Shown: positions 24,457-32,508, counted from the first letter of the stretch. The stretch: 32,508 nt of DNA from an uncultured Clostridia bacterium (GCA_934130325.1 CAKOYA010000013.1:1-32508); one strand, 5' to 3'. Translations and numbers: made by a program. Notes: generated from the sequence alone by a model not told the origin.

Positions 24457-24831
24457 TTGATTATAAAACGTGGTGATGTTTTATATGCAGACTTAGGGCC
24501 AGTTATTGGAAGTGAGCAAGATGGGATAAGGCCTGTACTTGTATTGCAAAATGATATAGGAAATAGATTTAGTCCAACTGTAATTGTTGCACCTATAACT
24601 ACAAAATTTACTAAAAATCCTATTCCTACACATATTTTAATTCAAGGAAAAAGTTGTGGACTAAGACAAGATTCTATTGTATTAATAGAACAAATAAGGA
24701 CGATTGATAAAGCAAGAATTATAAGGAAGGTAGGACATATTTCTCCTTTTGAACTTTCAAAAATTGGAAATGCTTTGAAACTTAGTTTTAGTATCAGAGG
24801 GAATATTTTTGAATTTTTGGATTCGTTGTGA
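24457..24831 (+). CDS. mazF: MazF/EndoA-type endoribonuclease toxin (PemK family)
   Basis: MazF enzymes cut single-stranded mRNA at short sequences and are normally neutralised by a MazE-type antitoxin. The protein begins IIKRGDVLYADLGPVIGSEQ and continues with GIRPVLVLQNDIGN, SPTVIVAPITTK and IVLIEQIRTIDKARI, nearly the whole B. subtilis EndoA pattern, including the conserved arginine and threonine of the active site. I choose TTG at 24457 (124 residues), nine bases after AGGG, because it reproduces the family N-terminus; GTG at 24454 is close behind. The ATG at 24436 lies at or before the predicted transcript start. No antitoxin gene is next to it: upstream is an anchored extracellular protein and downstream a penicillin-binding protein, 28 bases away and likely co-transcribed. 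Confidence 0.9.
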   Translation: MIIKRGDVLYADLGPVIGSEQDGIRPVLVLQNDIGNRFSPTVIVAPITTKFTKNPIPTHILIQGKSCGLRQDSIVLIEQIRTIDKARIIRKVGHISPFELSKIGNALKLSFSIRGNIFEFLDSL

Positions 24832-24859
24832 GAATATGAAATAAACAGAGGTGAAGAAA

Positions 24860-27358
24860 ATGGATAAGAGTAACAAATCAAAATCTAAGTTAAAATCTAA
24901 AGCTTTAGTGAAAGTTGATAATGAAATTTCTAAGGAAAAGAAAAATGTAAATTACCCAGGTCCAAGTGTTAAAAATAGTCAAAAGGTTGGAAAAAAGAAA
25001 AAGAGTAAGGGGTGGAAAATATTTAGGATTTGTTTGTTTGTACTATTAGGTATTTTTATCATAGCAGCTGGAATTATACTTGGTGTTATAACAGGAATAA
25101 TAGATAAAACCGATAGTATAGATTTAGATGAAATGAAAATGTACAATTTAACATCTTTTGTTTATGATAAAGATGAAAATGAAATAGGCCAGTTGTACGA
25201 TTCTGAAAATAGAATAACTATTGAATATAACGATTTACCTAAACATGTTGTGGATGCAATTGTATCAATTGAAGATGAGAGATTTTTTGAACACAGTGGA
25301 ATAGATATTAAAAGAACAGCTGGTGCCATTGTAACATATTTAGTTAATGGAGGAGAGTCAAATTTTGGTGGTAGTACTATAACTCAACAGTTGGTAAAAA
25401 ATTTAAAGAATGATAAAGAGGCTACTTGGACCAGAAAAATAAGAGAATGGTATAGAGCTATGGTTCTTGAGACAAAACTTTCCAAGGAGCAGATATTTGA
25501 GTCATACTTAAACACTATTTATATGGGAGATGGCTCCTATGGTATTGAGGTAGCAGCACAAAATTATTTTGGTAAAAATATCAAGGATGTGAATATAGCA
25601 GAAGCTGCTGTACTTGCCGCTATAATTCAGTCACCTGAAGCTACAAATCCATATAAAAGTGAAGAAGCAAAAGCAAGACTTTTAGAGAGAAAAGATTTAG
25701 TTTTGAAGCAAATGCTTAAATTAGGGAAGATAAATGAGCAAGAGTATGAAGAAGCTAAAAATTATGAGATAGTATTTAAAAAAGAAAAAGTTCAAGTTAG
25801 CACAGGAGTTCAATCATATTACGTAGATGCCGTTTTTGAACAGGTTAAAGAGGATTTGATGGAACAAAAAGGTGTAAGTGAAGGTATAGCTGTAAAAATG
25901 TTATACACAGATGGACTAAAAATATATACACCACAAGATAGTAATGTACAAAATGCCATAAATAATACATTTAATAACGATAAATTATTCTATACTGATA
26001 GAAACGGTGACTTTATGCAGGCAGCCATGGTTGTTATGGATCAATCAAATGGTAATGTAGTTGGATTGATAGGTGGGGCTGGCGAAAAAACTGGTGCAAG
26101 AGAATTTAATAGAGCAACACAGGCAACTAGACAGCCAGGATCTTGTATGAAACCATTGGGAGCTTATGGACCAGCATTCGAACAAGGAGAATCATCACCT
26201 GGTTCAGGGCTAGATGACTCGCCATTGCCACTTGGATCTTGGAATCCAGGAAACTATTATGGATATTTTAATGGCTATGTAACTGCAAGAGAGGCTATAG
26301 CTAAGTCTATGAATTTACCTGCTGTTAGAGCAAATATGAAAGTAGATACTTCATTTGCCTTTAGTTTTGCAAAAAACACAGGATTGAAACATTTAGTATC
26401 TGCCAAAGAAAACAAGGCAAAAAATGATGAAAGCGCAGCATCTTTAGCATTAGGAGGTGTTACAACTGGATTTACGCCACTTGAGATGGCAAATGCATAT
26501 GCAACTATTGCAAATGGTGGATTGTATATAGAGCCAAAACTATATACAAAAGTTGTAAATAAAAATGGTGAAGAATTATTGGTTTCAAATTCTGAAGCAA
26601 AGCGTGTTATGAAAGATTCAACTGCTTATATGCTTACAAGTTGTTTGCAAACTGTAGTTCAGTCTGGAACAGGTGCTGGAAGCATAAAAGCTGGAAATAT
26701 GCCTATAGCTGGAAAAACAGGAAACACAAATGAAGATAAGGATCAATGGTTCTGTGGATTTACTCCATATTACACAATTGCATGTTGGAATGGTTATGAT
26801 GATCCTAAAGCGATTGGATATCGTTCTTATGGAAGCTACCCATATACTTGTATGAAATTATTTAATAGTGTAGTAAATGAAATAAGTAAGGGGCAAGAAG
26901 TTAAACAATTTGATAGACCAAGTAGTGTTATTGAAGCAGCTGTTTGTAGAGATTCAGGTTTAGTTGCTACTGATGCATGCAAAACTGATCAAAGAGGTGA
27001 TAGAACTTTAACTGATTTATTTGCAAAAGGTAGTGTACCAACAAAAACTTGTACAGTGCATAAAAAAGTAAAAATATGTAATGATACTGGTAAATTAGCA
27101 ACTGAATTTTGTACTAATACTAGTGAGAAGTCATTTATATCTAGGGATTACGATCCACCTATAAAACCAAGCGATTGGAAGTATATGGTGCCTACTGAAA
27201 CTTGTAATGTACATACTACTAAACCTTCAACTACTGATGAAAAGAAGAATGAAACAAAAGTAGATGTATATTCTGAAAAGACAACAACTACTAATACCAA
27301 GACTAATACTACTAGTAACAGTACTACTAATAGCACAGCTACTAAAAAGAAGAATTAA
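24860..27358 (+). CDS. Class A penicillin-binding protein (PBP1A-type, glycosyltransferase + transpeptidase)
   Basis: This bifunctional enzyme polymerises and cross-links peptidoglycan outside the membrane. ATG at 24860 follows AGAGGTG by six bases; a GTG at 24851 in frame overlaps that site. The 832-residue protein has a long lysine-rich cytoplasmic start (1-52), one helix (about 53-80) and the GT51 domain with catalytic IEDERFF (glutamate 138) and GGSTITQQLVKN (170-181). The transpeptidase domain has SCMK (serine 428), SMN (483-485) and KTGN (619-622). After it come paired-cysteine segments (CRDSGLVATDAC, CNDTGKLATEFC) and a threonine/asparagine/serine-rich tail from about 795. A terminator follows. 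It is probably transcribed with the mazF-type gene. Confidence 0.96.
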   Translation: MDKSNKSKSKLKSKALVKVDNEISKEKKNVNYPGPSVKNSQKVGKKKKSKGWKIFRICLFVLLGIFIIAAGIILGVITGIIDKTDSIDLDEMKMYNLTSFVYDKDENEIGQLYDSENRITIEYNDLPKHVVDAIVSIEDERFFEHSGIDIKRTAGAIVTYLVNGGESNFGGSTITQQLVKNLKNDKEATWTRKIREWYRAMVLETKLSKEQIFESYLNTIYMGDGSYGIEVAAQNYFGKNIKDVNIAEAAVLAAIIQSPEATNPYKSEEAKARLLERKDLVLKQMLKLGKINEQEYEEAKNYEIVFKKEKVQVSTGVQSYYVDAVFEQVKEDLMEQKGVSEGIAVKMLYTDGLKIYTPQDSNVQNAINNTFNNDKLFYTDRNGDFMQAAMVVMDQSNGNVVGLIGGAGEKTGAREFNRATQATRQPGSCMKPLGAYGPAFEQGESSPGSGLDDSPLPLGSWNPGNYYGYFNGYVTAREAIAKSMNLPAVRANMKVDTSFAFSFAKNTGLKHLVSAKENKAKNDESAASLALGGVTTGFTPLEMANAYATIANGGLYIEPKLYTKVVNKNGEELLVSNSEAKRVMKDSTAYMLTSCLQTVVQSGTGAGSIKAGNMPIAGKTGNTNEDKDQWFCGFTPYYTIACWNGYDDPKAIGYRSYGSYPYTCMKLFNSVVNEISKGQEVKQFDRPSSVIEAAVCRDSGLVATDACKTDQRGDRTLTDLFAKGSVPTKTCTVHKKVKICNDTGKLATEFCTNTSEKSFISRDYDPPIKPSDWKYMVPTETCNVHTTKPSTTDEKKNETKVDVYSEKTTTTNTKTNTTSNSTTNSTATKKKN

Positions 27359-27369
27359 AAAGTAATATT

Positions 27370-27407
27370 GCAGAATATTTCGTTTTATGAAATGTTCTGC
27401 TTTTTTT
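27370..27407 (+). terminator. Intrinsic terminator after the penicillin-binding protein gene
   Basis: A 12-bp stem with one T-G pair (27370-27381 with 27389-27400), a seven-base loop and seven T (27401-27407). Confidence 0.93.
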
Positions 27408-27456
27408 CTTTGATAAATTTTTATGTAAAAAATAAATAAAAATATGTATATTTGTG

Positions 27457-27485
27457 TTGAAAAAATATATATTATCTGTTAAAAT
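27457..27485 (+). promoter_or_regulatory. Candidate sigma-A promoter of the phosphodiester glycosidase/uppP operon
   Basis: TTGAAA at 27457-27462 and TAAAAT at 27480-27485 are 17 bases apart, giving a start near 27492 and a leader of about 65 bases. Confidence 0.55.
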
Positions 27486-27557
27486 TAAAGATGACTTATT
27501 TTAAAAGAATTTGATTTAAAGGAAATTATGCATTATAGTAATTCGAGGAGAGATAGA

Positions 27558-28538
27558 ATGAAAAAAATTTTAAAAATATTTGCACTTTTTGTTGTTTTTC
27601 AAATAATTTATATGCCACTTCTTTGTATAGGTTTAATATATTATGGCCCATATACAAATATTAGGGATATGATTGTAACAACTGCGATGACTACGATGAG
27701 TCATCAATATTTTGCTACTTGGTTTTTGAGTGATGAAGAAATAGAGGAAATATTAAAAAGAAATAGACCAGAAGAAATATTAGCAGATCAAAATTTAGAT
27801 GATATAAAAATAACTGAAAGTCAGAATAGTAATAGTTCTGAAGATCCAACTGATGGCATTGAATTAGTTGATGTAAGTTCAGATACTTTTAAGGGATATC
27901 TTCTTATAATTGATGATCCATCTAGAGTAAAATTGGCAACTGCACCAAGGCTTGGAAAAGTTGGTTCTACAACGTCACAAATAGTTGAGGCATATGACGC
28001 CATAGGTGGAATAAATGCTGGGGGATTTGCAGATGATGCACTTGGAACAGGTGGCAAACCTAGTGGAATTTTGATTGAAAATGGCGAATTAAAAAATTCT
28101 GATTCAAGCGTGTCGTCGTATAGTGTAGTAGGAATTGATTCAAGTAATAAAATGATAGTTTCAAATTCTATGACTTATTCTAAAATGAAACAACTAAATC
28201 TTCAAAGTGCAGTATCATTTGGTCCCGTAATTATAATAAATGGTCAACCAACTATTCGTTCTGGTAATGGTGGTTGGGGAATTCAACCAAGAACAGCAAT
28301 TGGTCAGAGAAAAGATGGTGCAATACTTATGCTTGTTATAGATGGAAGACAATCAGATAGTCTTGGAGCTACGCTAAAAAATGTTCAAGATATATTTTTG
28401 CAGTATGACGCATATAACGCATTTAACCTTGATGGAGGGGCTTCATCAACTATGGTATATAACTCAAAATTAGTGAATAGCCCTAGCGATATAATGGGTG
28501 AGCGTTATGTACCTTGTGCATTTATTATAACAAAATAA
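27558..28538 (+). CDS. Membrane-anchored phosphodiester glycosidase (NAGPA-domain protein)
   Basis: The NAGPA domain is named after the mammalian enzyme that removes N-acetylglucosamine from a phosphodiester; bacterial members are thought to act on cell-surface glycan phosphodiesters. ATG at 27558 follows GAGGAG at good distance; an in-frame ATG at 27528 has no such site. The 326-residue protein has an N-terminal signal anchor (about 5-29), a linker with acidic and serine-rich stretches (about 58-105), and the NAGPA domain (about 112-326) with GGINAGGF (150-157), QPRTAIGQ (243-250), VIDGRQ (260-265) and NLDGGASSTM (290-299), all signature segments. It heads a three-gene operon with an anchored unknown protein and uppP, which ties it to envelope glycan metabolism. 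Its substrate could be the polyol-phosphate glycan made by the left-hand locus, but this is inference. Confidence 0.9.
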   Translation: MKKILKIFALFVVFQIIYMPLLCIGLIYYGPYTNIRDMIVTTAMTTMSHQYFATWFLSDEEIEEILKRNRPEEILADQNLDDIKITESQNSNSSEDPTDGIELVDVSSDTFKGYLLIIDDPSRVKLATAPRLGKVGSTTSQIVEAYDAIGGINAGGFADDALGTGGKPSGILIENGELKNSDSSVSSYSVVGIDSSNKMIVSNSMTYSKMKQLNLQSAVSFGPVIIINGQPTIRSGNGGWGIQPRTAIGQRKDGAILMLVIDGRQSDSLGATLKNVQDIFLQYDAYNAFNLDGGASSTMVYNSKLVNSPSDIMGERYVPCAFIITK

Positions 28539-28563
28539 TTTTTCTAAAAAAGAGAGGTAAATA

Positions 28564-29586
28564 ATGAAAAAAATTCTATTATATATACTTATATTTTTAG
28601 CTATAGGAACATTAATTGCAGTAGTTGCTTTATCTGTTGTAGATAATTTTATATATTCTTTAGGTCAAAGTAGTGCCATTGATACTGCACAATCACAATC
28701 TGGTACAAGTAAACTTCAAAATGGACAAAAAGTAACATTACCATCTGATATAGAGGAAATTCAATATTCATTTGATAATAAATATTATACTTTTTTAAAG
28801 GATGGAAAGATATATATAAATAGCCTAAGTGATGGTAAAAATGTAGAGGTAATTGAAGAGGAAGAAAGTATTTGTTATTATAATTTATTATATGATAAAA
28901 ACTTAATTATGTATTTTACAGAAGAAGACTTGGGGACTTCCTCAAAGTTATTATTAAAAACTTATGAATTATCAAGCAAGAAAAAGAGTGAATATAACAA
29001 ATTTACTGTAAATAATTTTTCTAAGATTAAAGATATGAATATGTCTCCTATTATAAACATAATATATATTAATGTTGAAACAAAAACTAAGTCTACTACC
29101 AATAATGTATTGTATAGAATAGATTTATTTAATAGTATGTCTCAGGTAAAATCTGGTGTTATAATTGATAAATTAATTATGTTGCAACATAAAGATAGAA
29201 TATATTATGAAGATTCAAAATCTAATGTTTATTATTCAGGAGGAGTGTTAAATTTATTTAAATCTAGTGTTGAAATGATTGGACTGGATTATGATGATAA
29301 TTTATATTTTATTGATAAAAAATATACAACTATATATAAAGTTAATAGTAACAAAGTAGTAGACACTATTAAACTTAGCGATTCTGACTTAGTTACAACT
29401 TATTCTAACAATTATGGTGTTTATTTAGTATATCCAACTTACGTTATAAATGTATCTGGTGAGGATCCTTATAAACGAATTGGAAAGTATTCTAAGTATG
29501 TAAAATTTGAGGCTATTAAAGATAATATAATGTATCTTAGAACTTCAAATAACATATTAATAAAAACTGAACTATTAGAAAATTAA
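28564..29586 (+). CDS. Membrane-anchored, beta-propeller-like protein of unknown function
   Basis: I cannot name this 340-residue protein. It has one N-terminal helix (about 4-27), a serine/glutamine-rich linker (35-55), then an outer domain of repeated strand pairs: YYTFLKDGKIYINSL, RIYYEDSKSNVYYSGG, NLYFIDKKYTTIYKVNS, GVYLVYPTYVINVSG. The aromatic-plus-glycine spacing at roughly 40-50 residues resembles a beta-propeller of the kind used for binding or scaffolding. No lipobox and no catalytic signature are visible. AGAGAGG precedes the ATG, 25 bases after the phosphodiester glycosidase stop, and uppP begins 24 bases after its own stop. An envelope role is likely from context only. Confidence 0.8.
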   Translation: MKKILLYILIFLAIGTLIAVVALSVVDNFIYSLGQSSAIDTAQSQSGTSKLQNGQKVTLPSDIEEIQYSFDNKYYTFLKDGKIYINSLSDGKNVEVIEEEESICYYNLLYDKNLIMYFTEEDLGTSSKLLLKTYELSSKKKSEYNKFTVNNFSKIKDMNMSPIINIIYINVETKTKSTTNNVLYRIDLFNSMSQVKSGVIIDKLIMLQHKDRIYYEDSKSNVYYSGGVLNLFKSSVEMIGLDYDDNLYFIDKKYTTIYKVNSNKVVDTIKLSDSDLVTTYSNNYGVYLVYPTYVINVSGEDPYKRIGKYSKYVKFEAIKDNIMYLRTSNNILIKTELLEN

Positions 29587-29610
29587 AAAATGTGAAGTGG
29601 GGGAAAATAT

Positions 29611-30429
29611 ATGAGTATATTTCATTGTATTATTTTAGGAATTGTTCAAGGTATAGGTGAATTTTTACCTATATCTAGTTCAGCTCATTTAATTATAGTA
29701 AGATTTTTATTTAATTTTCCAGAAATGGAACCAACATTTGAAACAGCTTTTGATGTTGCCTTGCATTTTGGTACTTTGATTGCAGTTCTTATTGTATTTT
29801 TTAAGGATTGGTTAAATCTATTTAAAGGTGCATTCGATAATGCTGTACATAAAAAGAAAACCTTTAATGGAAAAATGTTTTGGTATTTAGTTTGTGCAAC
29901 TATACCAGGTGCTGTAGTTGGTATGGCCTTTGAAGGTATAATTGAGGATGTTGTAAGAAATAACATGATAATTATTTCTTTATTGTTAGCTTTGATGGGC
30001 GTATTTATTTATATTGGCGATAAGTGGGCAGAAAAAAAATATAAAAATCCAATAGAATTTGAAAACTTAACTTTTAAGCAAACTTTTATAATAGGCTGTT
30101 CACAAGCTCTTGCAGTTGTTCCTGGCTTTTCACGTTCAGGTACTACTATACTTGCAGCACGTTTAATGGGAATATCTAGAGAAGCCGCTGCAAAATTTAC
30201 TTTTTTACTTTCAACACCAATAATATTTGGAGCTGCTATTATTAAAGTTAAAGATTTGTTTATAGGATTTAATATGTCTGTGCTTGTTGGAATAATTACA
30301 GCTGCAATAGTTGGTATTATTAGTATAAAATTCTTGTTAAGATATATAAAGAAAAATGATTTTGCTGTATTTGCATATTATAGAGTAATTGTTGCTATTA
30401 TTGTTATTGCAAAGGTAATTTTATTTTAA
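29611..30429 (+). CDS. uppP: Undecaprenyl-diphosphatase UppP (BacA)
   Basis: UppP dephosphorylates undecaprenyl diphosphate to regenerate the lipid carrier used by both peptidoglycan and Wzx/Wzy polysaccharide synthesis. The 272-residue protein is of normal length with about eight helices. The two family signatures are clear: GIVQGIGEFLPISSSAHLI (10-28), with catalytic glutamate 17 and serine-rich SSS, and VVPGFSRSGTTI (169-180), with arginine 175. The start ATG has a GGGGGA-rich site just upstream. It is the last gene of the three-gene operon beginning at 27558, and loss of carrier would link it functionally to the penicillin-binding protein and the polysaccharide genes in this window. Confidence 0.97.
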   Translation: MSIFHCIILGIVQGIGEFLPISSSAHLIIVRFLFNFPEMEPTFETAFDVALHFGTLIAVLIVFFKDWLNLFKGAFDNAVHKKKTFNGKMFWYLVCATIPGAVVGMAFEGIIEDVVRNNMIIISLLLALMGVFIYIGDKWAEKKYKNPIEFENLTFKQTFIIGCSQALAVVPGFSRSGTTILAARLMGISREAAAKFTFLLSTPIIFGAAIIKVKDLFIGFNMSVLVGIITAAIVGIISIKFLLRYIKKNDFAVFAYYRVIVAIIVIAKVILF

Positions 30430-30432
30430 TAC

Positions 30433-30461
30433 TTGCAAAAAATTTATTTAAGTTATATAAT
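30433..30461 (+). promoter_or_regulatory. Sigma-A promoter of galE
   Basis: TTGCAA at 30433-30438 and TATAAT at 30456-30461 are 17 bases apart. The predicted start near 30467 lies within the left arm of the hairpin that may end the uppP operon. Confidence 0.65.
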
Positions 30462-30493
30462 GAGTGCGTAGTATTTTATATTACGCATTTATT
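30459..30493 (+). terminator. Hairpin between uppP and galE, weak terminator
   Basis: A 12-bp stem with two G-U pairs (30459-30470 with 30482-30493) and an 11-base loop. The tail is ATTTTAT rather than a pure T-run, so termination may be partial. Confidence 0.55.
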
Positions 30494-30516
30494 ATTTTAT
30501 AAGGGGGAATTATAAT

Positions 30517-31524
30517 ATGGGAAAAATATTAATAACAGGTGGAGCTGGTTATATTGGTTCACATACTTGTGTTGAACTTTTAAATGCTGGTAAAGAATTG
30601 GTTGTCATAGATAATTTTTCAAATAGTAAGCCTGAGGTTTTAGATAATATACGTAAAATAACAGGAAAAGATTTTAAATTTTATGAGATTAACTATTTAG
30701 ATGAAGTAAGTTTGGATAAGGTATTCAACGAGAATGATATAGATTCAGTTATCAACTTTGCTGGCTTTAAGGCAGTAGGAGAATCTGTGCAAAAACCAAT
30801 TGAATATTATATAAATAATGTATCTGGTGCTCTTACATTACTTAATACTATGAGAAAATATAACGTAAAGAAATTTGTGTTTAGTTCATCTGCAACAGTA
30901 TATGGAGATCCTGAATTTGTTCCTATAACTGAAGATTCAAAAATAGGAGGAACTACAAATCCTTATGGAACTTCAAAATATATGATCGAACAGATTTTGC
31001 AGGATTTATATAAATCTGATAATTCTTGGAATATAGTAATACTTAGATATTTTAATCCAGTAGGTGCCCATTCTAGTGGTCTAATTGGTGAAAATCCACA
31101 AGGTATACCTAATAATTTAATGCCATATATAGCTCAGGTGGCAAGTGGTAAACTAAAAGAATTGTCTGTGTTTGGTAATGATTATGATACTCATGACGGT
31201 ACTGGAGTAAGAGATTATATTCATGTGGTTGATTTAAGTATAGGCCATGTAAAAGCTATAGAAAAAATTGAAAAAGAAGATAGTGGACTATATATTTATA
31301 ATTTGGGAACTGGAACTGGATATAGTGTTCTTGATATGGTTCATTCATTTGAAAAATCGAATGGATTAAAAGTACCATATAAGATAACAGATAGGAGACC
31401 AGGTGATATAGCTAAATGTTATGCAGATCCTACAAAAGCATACAATGAACTTGGTTTTAAAACTGAGAAGACATTAGACGATATGTGTAAAGATACATGG
31501 AATTTTCAAAAAAAGTTAAAATAA
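30517..31524 (+). CDS. galE: UDP-glucose 4-epimerase GalE
   Basis: GalE interconverts UDP-glucose and UDP-galactose (and in some bacteria the N-acetyl forms), supplying precursors for surface glycans. The 335-residue protein is an extended short-chain dehydrogenase: NAD-binding GGAGYIGS (8-15), VIDNFSNS, FSSSATVYGDP with the catalytic serine, and YGTSK with tyrosine 150 and lysine 154. The substrate-binding segment includes RYFNPVGAHSSGLIGENPQG and DGTGVRDYIHVVDL. A GGGGG-type ribosome binding site lies before the ATG. The deacetylase gene follows after 16 bases, so the two are likely one operon. Its presence supports galactose or N-acetylgalactosamine in the polymer, without proving it. Confidence 0.96.
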   Translation: MGKILITGGAGYIGSHTCVELLNAGKELVVIDNFSNSKPEVLDNIRKITGKDFKFYEINYLDEVSLDKVFNENDIDSVINFAGFKAVGESVQKPIEYYINNVSGALTLLNTMRKYNVKKFVFSSSATVYGDPEFVPITEDSKIGGTTNPYGTSKYMIEQILQDLYKSDNSWNIVILRYFNPVGAHSSGLIGENPQGIPNNLMPYIAQVASGKLKELSVFGNDYDTHDGTGVRDYIHVVDLSIGHVKAIEKIEKEDSGLYIYNLGTGTGYSVLDMVHSFEKSNGLKVPYKITDRRPGDIAKCYADPTKAYNELGFKTEKTLDDMCKDTWNFQKKLK

Positions 31525-31540
31525 TGTAGGAGACAAGTAT

Positions 31541-32401
31541 ATGAAAAAAGGATTGAAAAATACATTTATTGTTTTAATAATAATTGTATTAATAATTGTA
31601 GCTTTTATGTTTCTATTTGTAGGAATAAGGAAAAATAAAATTGAAAAAGATACTCCATATGTTGAAGATAACAAAAATGAGGTGGTGAATTTAAAAGTGG
31701 AAGATGAGGTGCCACCTCCAAATTTTAAGGCAGCAGTACCAATATTTATGTATCATTTTATTTTAGACGATTATGGTAATTATCCAGATGTAGAGAACTT
31801 TTTAAAACCATCTACGTTAGAAGAACAGATAAAATATATTGTAGAAAATAATTATGAAACAATTTTTGTAAATGAAATAGAGGAAGTATATAAATATACA
31901 AAACCCGTTGCACTTACTTTTGACGACTGCTTTGTCTATTTTTATAATAATGCATTTCCGCTTATTAAAAAATATAATGTAAAGGCTACTGTAAATCTTA
32001 TATATAATTATATGAATGGTGAAAATTATTTAACTGATGCTCAAGTAAAAGAAATGATAGATAGTGGACTTGTTAGTGTAGAATCGCACACTTTATCACA
32101 TAGAGAGCTTACAACTATTTCTTTAGAAGAGCAAAGAAAAGAAATATTAGAGTCTAAAGAATTATTTGAGAATAGATTTGGAATAAATCTATCTACTATT
32201 TGCTATCCTGTTGGTGATTATAATTCTAAAACTATAGAAATTTCAAAAGAAAAATACAAATATGGTCTTGCAATGACAGGAGGAGTATACTATTCTGATA
32301 AACATGATTTGTACAGTATTCCAAGAATATATGCAAATAGAAGCATGCCACTTTCAACATTTGCTAACTATTTAAAGACATCTAGTGTTTCAATATATTA
32401 A
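31541..32401 (+). CDS. Membrane-anchored polysaccharide deacetylase (CE4/NodB-type)
   Basis: CE4 enzymes remove acetyl groups from N-acetylated glycans such as peptidoglycan or exopolysaccharide, usually raising lysozyme resistance or changing charge. The 286-residue protein has an N-terminal signal anchor (about 8-29), a charged linker (30-62) and an extracellular NodB domain: VPIFMYHFI, LTFDDC with aspartates 128 and 129, SHTLSH (182-187) giving the HxxxH zinc motif, and CYPVGDYN. The usual DDG is DDC here. AGGAG precedes the ATG. It lies 16 bases after galE. No clear terminator is seen in the 107 bases between its stop and the window end, where an insertion-sequence-like end begins. Confidence 0.93.
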   Translation: MKKGLKNTFIVLIIIVLIIVAFMFLFVGIRKNKIEKDTPYVEDNKNEVVNLKVEDEVPPPNFKAAVPIFMYHFILDDYGNYPDVENFLKPSTLEEQIKYIVENNYETIFVNEIEEVYKYTKPVALTFDDCFVYFYNNAFPLIKKYNVKATVNLIYNYMNGENYLTDAQVKEMIDSGLVSVESHTLSHRELTTISLEEQRKEILESKELFENRFGINLSTICYPVGDYNSKTIEISKEKYKYGLAMTGGVYYSDKHDLYSIPRIYANRSMPLSTFANYLKTSSVSIY

Positions 32402-32434
32402 AAGTGTAATATATTATTAGTACAATATTTATTT

Positions 32435-32508
32435 GGTTCTTTGTCAATAGTTGGGGTAAAAAATTCTAAAAAAGGCAGAGACTAAGTAAATGGAGATGAA
32501 TTTAAAAA
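32435..32508 (+). mobile_element. Possible left end of an ISL3-like insertion sequence (cut by window edge)
   Basis: GGTTCTTTGTCAATAG followed by TTGGGG at 32435-32456 resembles the GG(C/T)TCTT-type terminal repeats of ISL3-family elements as I remember them. An ATG at 32490 (or 32496 in the same frame) opens a reading frame beginning MEMNLK that runs off the window, as a transposase would. Nothing else supports it: the other end, the transposase and the target duplication are outside. Confidence 0.33.

Noticed and set aside
27148..27336. Valine/leucine-rich reverse frame at the end of the penicillin-binding protein gene
   Set aside because: It is the antisense of the ACT/AAT-rich threonine-asparagine tail, a low-complexity artefact.

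Overview
The window reads as a chromosomal segment of a very AT-rich, low-GC Gram-positive bacterium, most likely an anaerobic member of the Clostridia. The reasons are consistent AGGAGG-type ribosome binding sites, sigma-A promoters, LytR-CpsA-Psr (LCP) proteins, a split Wzz / tyrosine kinase / PHP phosphatase set, and a dipicolinate synthase B subunit, which points to a spore-forming lineage. I cannot name the genus. Almost every gene is on the + strand. No tRNA, rRNA or CRISPR array was seen.

Left part (1-15.8 kb) is a surface-polysaccharide locus. It opens with the 3' end of a TarJ-like polyol dehydrogenase (1-252) and a three-helix CpsA-type LCP ligase (273-1799), closed by a two-way terminator facing a reverse-strand membrane protein (1846-2439). 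A textbook promoter (2609-2637) then drives a tight nine-gene operon: initiating sugar-phosphate transferase, GT4 glycosyltransferase, CDP-glycerol-type polyol-phosphate transferase, GT2 glycosyltransferase, Wzy-like polymerase, pyruvyl-transferase-family protein, FrhB-like flavoprotein, Wzx flippase and a second LCP ligase. A long hairpin ends it. A frameshifted metallophosphoesterase follows (12690-13539). A second promoter then drives the chain-length/tyrosine-kinase/phosphatase control trio (13646-15812). Together these encode a Wzx/Wzy-made glycan, probably carrying polyol phosphate and possibly pyruvate, attached to the wall by LCP enzymes.

Middle part (16.0-24.4 kb) is mostly housekeeping: dpaB without dpaA, rimO, rho, a TGS-domain nucleoside kinase, a small membrane protein, a beta-CASP metallo-beta-lactamase ribonuclease and a membrane-anchored protein of unknown function.

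Right part (24.4-32.4 kb) returns to the envelope: a mazF-type toxin with no visible antitoxin, a class A penicillin-binding protein, an operon of phosphodiester glycosidase, unknown anchored protein and uppP, then galE with an anchored polysaccharide deacetylase. The last ~75 bases resemble the end of an insertion sequence.

I found no clearly new defence or mobile system. The most interesting points are: repeats sharing a TTACATAA half-site around both polysaccharide promoters; the pyruvyl-transferase/FrhB pair; polyol-phosphate chemistry inside a Wzy locus; the T-run frameshift that removes the phosphoesterase metal-binding motif; the orphan mazF; and a long-range inverted repeat in a 319-bp non-coding gap. 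Several starts given here lie downstream of the longest open frame because the ribosome binding site favours an internal codon.
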